From: an uncultured Eubacteriales bacterium | GTDB taxonomy: Bacteria; Bacillota; Clostridia; Christensenellales; Aristaeellaceae | Length of the DNA: 20,968 bases | Assembly (NCBI GenBank): GCA_900553265.1 | Contig: USDD01000047.1 | Span: 1 to 20,968, forward strand | Direction of reading: 5' to 3' | Shown here: piece after piece, positions 14,728-20,968 of the stretch | Numbering within the stretch: the stretch's first letter is position 1 | Layout of the letters: each line of letters begins with the position of its first letter | The notes under the pieces: model-generated | Database searches by the model: none | The model's input: the letters and a program-made list of their open reading frames with translations, nothing else | What the model was told of the DNA's origin: nothing | Made by a program: the position numbers and the translations under genes

Positions 14728-17700
14728 TTGCGACTGAAAAAACTCATCATCCACGGCTTCAAGTCCTTTGCCGACCGCGTGGAGGTGTCCTTTGAGAACG
14801 GCATCACCGGCGTGGTCGGCCCCAACGGCTGCGGCAAGTCCAACATCGCCGACGCGGTGCGCTGGGTGCTGGGCGAGCAGAGCGCCAAGACGCTGCGCGG
14901 CTCCAAGATGGAGGACGTCATCTTCAACGGCACCGAGAAGCGCCGCCGCCTCGCCTTCTGCGAGGTCACGCTGGTGTTCGACAACGAGGACAAGTCCCTG
15001 CCCGTGGATTTCACCGAGGTGGCCGTCACCCGCCGGGTCTATCGCAGCGGCGAGGGCGAATACAAGATCAACGGCGCGCCCTGCCGCCTGCGCGACATCA
15101 TCGACCTGTTCCGCGACACCGGCATCGGCAAGGACGGCTATTCCCTGATCGGTCAGGGCCGCATCGACGAGATCCTCTCGGCCAAGTCCGAGGATCGCCG
15201 ACAGGTCTTTGAGGAGGCCGCCGGCATCGTCAAATACAAGTCCCGCAAGCTGGACGCGCAGCGGCGCATGGATCGCACGCGTGAGAACCTCACCCGCGTG
15301 GAGGACATCCTCTCCGAGCTGACCGAGCGCGTGGAGCCGCTGAAGCAGCAGAGCGAGGTGGCCCGGGAATATCTGGCCCTGCGCGACGAGCTGAAGATTC
15401 TCGACCTGAACGTGTTCCTCATGCGCACCGAGCGCTACGAGACGCGCATCCGCGAGCTGAAGGAGAGCGTTCAGGCGCTGGGCGAGTCCATCCTCCAGGC
15501 CAACGAGCGGCTGGAAAAGGCCGGCGCGGCCCGGGACGAGGTGCAGCTCCGGCTGGACGAGTGCGAGCGGGAGACCGCCGAAAAGCGCGATATTGTGCAG
15601 CGGCTCATCCGCGAGGTCGAGGCCCGGGAGGGCTCGGTGCAGGTGGTGCGCGAGCGCATCGCCGCCGCCGCCCGCGACCGCGACCGCATCGAGGCCGAGC
15701 GCCGCGCCGCCGCCGAGGGGCGCGAGGGCGTCCGCGGCCGCGTGATCAAAATGAACGCGTTCATTGAGGACGAAACCGCCGCGCTGAGCGCCGAGGACGA
15801 GCATCAGCAGGCGCGCGAGGCGGAGCTTTCCGAGAAGGAGCGCCGCCTTTCGGTGTTGGAATCCAAGGCCGAAGAGGAAAAGCAGCAGATCATCCAGTCC
15901 ATGAACCGCTTGGGCAACGTGCGCTCTCAGCGCGCGCGTCTGGACGCGATGAAGACGGCGCTGCAGAACCAGCTGGGCGGCATGGAGACCGAGCGCGCTC
16001 GGGAGCAGGCCGGCGTGGATTCGCTGGACGCGCAGGTGCGCGACGCGCAGTCCCTGCTGGACGGCGAGCGCGCGCGCATGGCCGAGCTGAAGAGTCAGTC
16101 GGACGAGGTTTCCGCCCGGGTGCAGAGCCACGGCGAGGAATCCGCGAAGATGACCGAGCGCGTCAACGCCATGCAGGCCGAGCGGCAGCAGCGCGATTCC
16201 CGCCTGAAGCTGCTGCGGGAAATGCAGCGCGATTACGAGGGCTACAACAACTCCGTCAAGCAGGTGCTGCTTCAGGCCCGAAGGCAGAGCGGCAGCGGCG
16301 TGCACGGCGTGGTAGCCGACCTGATTCACGTTCCGGAAAAGCTGGAGCGCGCCGTGGACATGGTTCTGGGCGGAGCGCTTCAGAATATTGTAGTGGATCG
16401 CGACGAGGACGCGAAGCGCATGATCGAGTACCTGCGCAAGAACCGCTTCGGCCGCGCCACGTTCCTGCCCATCTCGTCCGTGCGCGGGCGCACCCTCTCG
16501 CCCCAGGAGCGGCAGGTGCTGACCATGCCCGGCTGCGTGGGCCTCGCCTCCGAGCTGGTGGAGTTCGACGCGAAGTATCAGGGCGTGATGGACAACCTTC
16601 TGGGCCGCACCGTGGTGGCCGAGGATCTCGCCTCGGGCATCGCCATCCAGCGCGCCGGGCGCTATCAATTCCGGCTGGTCACGCTGGAGGGCGACGTGAT
16701 GCACTCCGGCGGCTCCATGACCGGCGGCAGCGTGCAGTCGCGCATGACCAGCCTGCTGTCGCGCACCCGCGAAATCGAGGAGACCGAGCAGGCGCTCAAA
16801 CGCATTGAGGCGGAATTCGCCGCCATTCGCGAGCGCTACGCCAGGCACGAAGAGGAGCGCGCTCAGCTCAAGCGCGACCGCGCCGAGCTGCTGGACGAGC
16901 TGCATCGCCAGGAGGTGGCCTGCGCCCGCGCCGAGGCTCAGCTCAAGGCCGCCCAGGACGAGCAGACGGGCAACAACCGCCGTGTGGAGCGCGTGGAGCA
17001 GGAGCGCGCCCGCCTGAGCGCCCAGCTGGAGGAGGTCTCCCGCTCTCTCGAGGGACTCAGTTCCCAGCAGGAGGACGCGGAGCAGTCCACCGGCAATCGC
17101 CAGGAGGAGGTCAGGCGCCTGCAGGGCGAGATCTACGCCCTGCGCACCGAGACGGAGAAGCTGCGCGCCGTCGTCTCCGACGCGCGCGTGGCGCTGGCCT
17201 CGCGCAGGCGCGATCTGCAGGCGCGCATCGCCGACCGCGACCGCTTCATCGCCGAGGCTGAGGACACCGAGCGCATCCTCGCCGAGAGCGCCGAGGCGCT
17301 GAAAAAATGCGTCTCCGAGCTGGAAGCCAACGCCTCGGATCTGGAAAAGGAGCTTGCCGCGCTGGAAACCGGCAAATCCGAGCTGAACGTCGCCCGGGAC
17401 GGCTTCAACGCCGCCGACGCGCAGCGCACCGGCGCGCAGAAGAAGCTCCAGACCCTCACCGGCGAGATCGACGAGCTGCGCACCGGGCTGGACGACTTCA
17501 GCGACCGGCACCACCGCTCCGAGCTTCAGCTGGCCCGCGTGGAAGCCGAGTTCAAGCAGATTCAGGATCGAATCTGGGAGGACTACGAGCTGACCTACGC
17601 CGGCGCGGAGCCCTTCCGTCAGGCGGACTTCAGGCTGTCCGAGTCGGAAAAGCGCATCGCCGCCATCCGCCAGCGCATCCGCGCCATGGGCACGGTCAAC

Positions 17701-18288
17701 GTGGCGGCGCTGGACGAATACCGCCGCACCTGCGAGCGCGTGGACGAGATGACCTCCCAGCGCGACGACCTGCTCAAGGCCGAGGCCGATCTGCAGGCCA
17801 TCGTCGAGGAGCTGGAGCAGAAGATGGAGACCCAGTTCAAGAAGCAGTTCGCGCTGATGAACGACAACTTCCAGCGAACCTTCGTCAAGCTCTTCGGCGG
17901 CGGCAAGGCCGAGCTGCGCCTGACCGACCCGAAGGACGCGCTGAACTGCGGCATCGAAATCGTGGCTCAGCCGCCGGGAAAAAAGCTGCAAATGCTGTCG
18001 CTGCTCTCGGGCGGCGAGCGCGCGCTGACGGCCATCGCCATACTGTTCGCCATTCTCGACCTGAAGCCCACGCCGTTCTGTATCCTCGACGAGATCGAGG
18101 CCGCGCTGGACGACGCGAACATCGACACCTACGCCGACTATCTGAAGGCCTATTCCGAGAACACGCAGTTCATCGTCATCACCCACCGCAAGGGCACGAT
18201 GGAGCGCTGCGACGCGCTGTACGGCGTGGTCATGGAGGAAAAGGGCGTTTCCAAGACCGTCTCGGTCAAGCTGAACGAGGCCGTCTGA
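14728..18288 (+). CDS. smc: Chromosome segregation ATPase SMC
   Basis: The 1186-residue condensin subunit organises and segregates the chromosome together with ScpA and ScpB. The N-terminal head has the Walker A motif GPNGCGKS at 31-38. Long coiled coils, very rich in Glu, Arg, Gln and Ala, flank a hinge around 525-675, with a glycine-rich GGSMTGGSV at its end. The C-terminal head has the ABC signature LLSGGERAL from 1092 and Walker B CILDEIEAALDD from 1118. The start is TTG at 14728, giving MRLKKLIIHGFKSFADRV, the usual SMC beginning; GGGAG lies upstream inside rnc. Because of the repetitive coiled-coil codons, the opposite strand shows a very long open frame, which is not a gene. Confidence 0.97.
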   Translation: MRLKKLIIHGFKSFADRVEVSFENGITGVVGPNGCGKSNIADAVRWVLGEQSAKTLRGSKMEDVIFNGTEKRRRLAFCEVTLVFDNEDKSLPVDFTEVAVTRRVYRSGEGEYKINGAPCRLRDIIDLFRDTGIGKDGYSLIGQGRIDEILSAKSEDRRQVFEEAAGIVKYKSRKLDAQRRMDRTRENLTRVEDILSELTERVEPLKQQSEVAREYLALRDELKILDLNVFLMRTERYETRIRELKESVQALGESILQANERLEKAGAARDEVQLRLDECERETAEKRDIVQRLIREVEAREGSVQVVRERIAAAARDRDRIEAERRAAAEGREGVRGRVIKMNAFIEDETAALSAEDEHQQAREAELSEKERRLSVLESKAEEEKQQIIQSMNRLGNVRSQRARLDAMKTALQNQLGGMETERAREQAGVDSLDAQVRDAQSLLDGERARMAELKSQSDEVSARVQSHGEESAKMTERVNAMQAERQQRDSRLKLLREMQRDYEGYNNSVKQVLLQARRQSGSGVHGVVADLIHVPEKLERAVDMVLGGALQNIVVDRDEDAKRMIEYLRKNRFGRATFLPISSVRGRTLSPQERQVLTMPGCVGLASELVEFDAKYQGVMDNLLGRTVVAEDLASGIAIQRAGRYQFRLVTLEGDVMHSGGSMTGGSVQSRMTSLLSRTREIEETEQALKRIEAEFAAIRERYARHEEERAQLKRDRAELLDELHRQEVACARAEAQLKAAQDEQTGNNRRVERVEQERARLSAQLEEVSRSLEGLSSQQEDAEQSTGNRQEEVRRLQGEIYALRTETEKLRAVVSDARVALASRRRDLQARIADRDRFIAEAEDTERILAESAEALKKCVSELEANASDLEKELAALETGKSELNVARDGFNAADAQRTGAQKKLQTLTGEIDELRTGLDDFSDRHHRSELQLARVEAEFKQIQDRIWEDYELTYAGAEPFRQADFRLSESEKRIAAIRQRIRAMGTVNVAALDEYRRTCERVDEMTSQRDDLLKAEADLQAIVEELEQKMETQFKKQFALMNDNFQRTFVKLFGGGKAELRLTDPKDALNCGIEIVAQPPGKKLQMLSLLSGGERALTAIAILFAILDLKPTPFCILDEIEAALDDANIDTYADYLKAYSENTQFIVITHRKGTMERCDALYGVVMEEKGVSKTVSVKLNEAV

Positions 18289-18321
18289 TTTTTCCGAATA
18301 TCGCAATGGAGGAGGTTCCCC

Positions 18322-19221
18322 ATGGGACTGTTTGACAAGATCAAAAACGGCATGAAGCGCACCCGCGAGGCGTTCTCCGGCCGCATGGACGAGCTGGTGG
18401 AGACCTACAAGGAGCTGGACGACGATTTCTACGACGATCTGACCGACATTCTCATCATGGCCGACGTAGGCATGCCCACCGCGCAGCTGGCCGTCGGCCG
18501 TCTGCGCGAGAAGTGCACCTCGGAGAAAATCGGCAATCCCGCCAAGGCGAAGGAAGCGCTGAAGGAGATTCTCGTGGACATCCTGAAGGCCGAGCCGATG
18601 AAGCTGACCAGCCCCATGGTGCTGCTGGTCATCGGCGTCAACGGCGTGGGCAAGACCACGTCCATCGGCAAGCTCTCCTCGCGCCTGAAGGTCATGGGCC
18701 GCCGCGTGGTCATCTGCGCGGGCGACACCTTCCGCGCCGCCGCCGCCGACCAGCTGACCGTCTGGGCCGAGCGCGCCGACGTGCCCATCGTCAAGCGCAC
18801 CGAGGGCGCGGATCCCGCCGCCGTGGTGTTCGACGGCGTTCAGGCCGCCAAGGCCCGCCACGCCGACGTGCTCATCGTGGACACCGCCGGCCGCCTGCAC
18901 AACAAGTCCCACCTGATGGAGGAGCTGCGCAAGATCAGCCGTGTGGTGGAGCGAGAATACCCCGAGGCCGCGCTGAGCGCCCTGCTGGTCATCGACGCGA
19001 CCACCGGCCAGAACGGTCTGGCGCAGGCGAAGGTGTTCAGCGAGGTGGCCAATCTGGACGGCATCATCCTGACCAAGCTGGACGGCACCGCCAAGGGCGG
19101 CATCGCCATCGCCATCCGCAACGAGCTGGGCCTGCCCGTGCGCTACATCGGTCTGGGCGAGCAGCTGGACGACATGCATCCCTTCGACGCGAAGGAATTC
19201 GTGGACGCGATCTTCGGCTGA
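18322..19221 (+). CDS. ftsY: Signal recognition particle receptor FtsY
   Basis: The 299-residue SRP GTPase receives SRP-ribosome complexes at the membrane for co-translational insertion. The N-terminal helical domain covers about 1-95. The G domain has GVNGVGKTT at 105-113, DTFRAAAADQL at 135-145, DTAGR at 187-191 and TKLDGTAKGG at 251-260. It is the short form: the acidic A domain of E. coli FtsY is absent, and the amphipathic start MGLFDKIKNGMKR probably binds the membrane. The start follows GGAGGAGG. It lies 33 bases after smc. The ffh gene that often follows is not in the window. Confidence 0.96.
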   Translation: MGLFDKIKNGMKRTREAFSGRMDELVETYKELDDDFYDDLTDILIMADVGMPTAQLAVGRLREKCTSEKIGNPAKAKEALKEILVDILKAEPMKLTSPMVLLVIGVNGVGKTTSIGKLSSRLKVMGRRVVICAGDTFRAAAADQLTVWAERADVPIVKRTEGADPAAVVFDGVQAAKARHADVLIVDTAGRLHNKSHLMEELRKISRVVEREYPEAALSALLVIDATTGQNGLAQAKVFSEVANLDGIILTKLDGTAKGGIAIAIRNELGLPVRYIGLGEQLDDMHPFDAKEFVDAIFG

Positions 19222-19244
19222 TCTGCGAAAGGAGCGATTTCTCC

Positions 19245-19982
19245 ATGGAATTTCAGAAGAGCCTCTGGCGCGACGAATTTACGCGCCTGGATTTCACCTT
19301 CGAGGGCCGCGCCGCCGTGGTCGTGCTTCCCCGCGAGGCCGAGCCGGGCCGCCGCTGGCTGCTGAAGACCGAGTACTTCGAGGCCTTTCAGGATATGGAA
19401 TGCGCCTTCGTCCGGCGCGGCTGGGCTCTTGGGTATCTGACCAATCTCAACCGCTGGGGACTGGACGAGGACATGCACGCCAAGCGCCGCTTCCGCGATT
19501 TTCTCACGTCCGAATTCGGGCTGTCCGAGAAATGCGTGCCCGTGGGCATGAGCTGCGGCGGGCTGCACGCCGTCAAGCTGGCCGCCGCGCACCCGGAGAT
19601 GGTCTCGGCGCTGTATCTGGACGCGCCGGTGATCAACCTGCTCAGCTGCCCCTTCGGCTTCGGCGGCGGCTCGGATCTGGAGCCCTCCGCGCAGCAGGAG
19701 GCGCTGGACGCGCTGGGACTGACCATGGCGGAGATGATCGCCTATCGCGAGCATCCGCTGGACAAGCTGCCCGCGCTGGTTGAACATCGCGTTCCCGCGA
19801 TGCTGGTCTGGGGCGACGCCGACCGCACGGTTCCCTTTGCGGAAAACGGCCTGCTCCTTCAGCGCGCCTATGAGCGCGCCGGCGTTCCGCTGCTGGTTCA
19901 GCGCAAGCCCGGCTGCGCGCACCATCCCCACGGCCCTGCCGATCTGAATGCGGCGATGGAGTTTCTGTCTTCCTTCGACTGA
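19245..19982 (+). CDS. Alpha/beta hydrolase of unknown substrate
   Basis: The 245-residue protein has the alpha/beta hydrolase catalytic set: nucleophile Ser103 in GMSCGG, an acid at Asp193 in WGDADRTVP, and a histidine in GCAHHPHG (His226 or His227). The end motif, PGCAHHPHGP, resembles hydrolases acting on small esters or carbohydrate esters, but I cannot name a substrate. No signal peptide is seen, so it is probably cytoplasmic. The start at 19245 follows AAAGGAG; a much longer open frame upstream is a shadow of ftsY. It follows ftsY by 23 bases and precedes the phosphoesterase by 20, so it is probably cotranscribed with the housekeeping genes. Confidence 0.8.
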   Translation: MEFQKSLWRDEFTRLDFTFEGRAAVVVLPREAEPGRRWLLKTEYFEAFQDMECAFVRRGWALGYLTNLNRWGLDEDMHAKRRFRDFLTSEFGLSEKCVPVGMSCGGLHAVKLAAAHPEMVSALYLDAPVINLLSCPFGFGGGSDLEPSAQQEALDALGLTMAEMIAYREHPLDKLPALVEHRVPAMLVWGDADRTVPFAENGLLLQRAYERAGVPLLVQRKPGCAHHPHGPADLNAAMEFLSSFD

Positions 19983-20002
19983 GCGCGCAAAGGAGGATTT
20001 CC

Positions 20003-20953
20003 ATGGACAAGCCCCGCCTGATTTTCCGAGGCGACCATTTTCGCATTCTCCAGCTGACGGATCTGCACCTGCACAGCTTCGACGGCCGCGACGAGGGCGT
20101 CTGGCCGCTGCTGAACAATCTGCTGGACTGGGAAGTGCCGGACGCGGTGGCGTTCACCGGCGACATCTCCTGCAACGGCCGGGAGCGCGAGCTGCTCGGC
20201 GCGCTGAACGATCTGCTGGAAAGGCGCTCCATCCCCTATCTCTTCACCTACGGCAACCACGAGACCGACGGCGGCCGCGGCGCGGAGCTGGAGGAGATTC
20301 TGTCCGAGTTTCCCCTCTGTCTCTATCGGAAGAGCGCGCCCGGCGTGCCCGGCTTCGGCAATTACCGCGTGCCGGTCTACGCGTCCGAGGACGACGACGC
20401 GCCCGCGTGGTTTCTGTACAGCCTGGACTGTAACAACGACGCGATCTACAACCTCGCCCCGGGCCGGGATTTTTCCTACTACGGCTACATCCGCCCGGAG
20501 CAGATCGACTGGGTGCGCCGCGTCCATGCCCGGCAGGGCGCGCCGGCCGTCGTGTTCTGCCACAATCCCCTGCGGGAATTCAACGACGTGTGGATGTTCG
20601 ACGGCGTTTACGGCCATCGCGGTGAAAAGGTCTTTGCGCCGCTGGTCAACTCCGGCTTCTTCGCCGCGCTGTGGGAGACGGGCGATTTCCGCGGTTATTT
20701 CTGCGGTCACGACCACAACAACAGCTACTGGGGCCGCATGATGGGCGTCGTGCTGGCCTACGGCCGCAATTCGGGCACGAACTGCCGCTGCACGCCGGGT
20801 TACCGCCGCGGCGGCCGCGTCATCGAGCTGACGAAGGACGGCGAGCTGACCACGCGCCTGCGGCTGGACGACGGCTCCATTCCCGAGGAGCGCTTCCATC
20901 CGCCGCTGTTCGACCGCGTGGAGTTCATGCTTTCCTCGCCTGAAGACGCATAA
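20003..20953 (+). CDS. Calcineurin-like metallophosphoesterase
   Basis: The 316-residue protein carries the dinuclear metal-binding motifs of the calcineurin-like phosphoesterase family: DLH at 20-22, GD at 53-54, GNHE at 84-87, His187 in FCHNPL, and GHDH at 235-238. The C-terminal part (GTNCRCTPGYRRGGRVIEL) resembles purple-acid-phosphatase-like members such as YkuE-related and Dcr2-type proteins. No signal peptide is present, so it is probably cytoplasmic; the substrate is unknown. The start follows AAAGGAGG. It is the last complete gene of the plus-strand operon. The 15 bases after its stop end in CCGGCTCCG, possibly the first arm of a terminator cut by the window edge. Confidence 0.85.
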   Translation: MDKPRLIFRGDHFRILQLTDLHLHSFDGRDEGVWPLLNNLLDWEVPDAVAFTGDISCNGRERELLGALNDLLERRSIPYLFTYGNHETDGGRGAELEEILSEFPLCLYRKSAPGVPGFGNYRVPVYASEDDDAPAWFLYSLDCNNDAIYNLAPGRDFSYYGYIRPEQIDWVRRVHARQGAPAVVFCHNPLREFNDVWMFDGVYGHRGEKVFAPLVNSGFFAALWETGDFRGYFCGHDHNNSYWGRMMGVVLAYGRNSGTNCRCTPGYRRGGRVIELTKDGELTTRLRLDDGSIPEERFHPPLFDRVEFMLSSPEDA

Positions 20954-20968
20954 AGAAAACCGGCTCCG

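Noticed and set aside
14572..19179. A 1535-codon open frame on the minus strand opposite smc and ftsY
   Set aside because: It is a shadow created by GC-rich codons. The opposite strand has unmistakable SMC and FtsY motifs with ribosome-binding sites, while this frame has no recognisable domain.

Overview
The window looks like a chromosomal segment of a GC-rich, strictly anaerobic bacterium of the Bacillota, probably a clostridial lineage. Two things suggest this: the gene order plsX-acpP-rnc-smc-ftsY, which is typical of that phylum, and a large set of iron-sulfur and flavin redox proteins with no respiratory membrane subunits. I cannot place it to genus from the sequence alone. No rRNA, tRNA, CRISPR array, insertion sequence or long repeat is visible.

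Layout. (1) Positions 1-926, minus strand: a small lipoprotein operon. It has a near-consensus promoter (898-926), a 218-residue lipoprotein of unknown function, and a second tiny lipoprotein-like frame that appears broken by a one-base shift. (2) Positions 930-12527, minus strand: one long, tightly packed gene block that ends in a clear terminator (930-961). In transcription order it reads fumC, hdrB, hdrC, hdrA, flxD (mvhD-like), flxC, flxB, flxA, frdB, frdA and an AspT-family transporter. From hdrB to frdA most neighbours overlap or lie within about 15 bases of each other. (3) Positions 12417-12756: a 340-base divergent intergenic region holding promoters for both directions and a dyad that may be an operator. 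(4) Positions 12695-20953, plus strand: the housekeeping operon plsX-acpP-rnc-smc-ftsY, followed by an alpha/beta hydrolase and a calcineurin-like phosphoesterase.

How the genes may work together. The minus-strand block reads as a complete route from malate to exported succinate. FumC makes fumarate from malate. FrdAB is a soluble fumarate reductase with no membrane anchor gene. The AspT-family carrier is a good candidate for succinate export or dicarboxylate exchange, because this family contains both aspartate:alanine exchangers and succinate exporters. The seven genes between fumC and frdB encode all subunits of a FlxABCD-HdrABC complex. Known complexes of this type take electrons from NADH and split them at the HdrA flavin between ferredoxin and a high-potential acceptor. 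The main hypothesis is therefore an NADH-dependent, electron-bifurcating fumarate reductase: fumarate reduction would drive ferredoxin reduction in the cytoplasm, with no quinone. This is inferred from gene content and intact cofactor motifs; nothing in the sequence proves the reaction.
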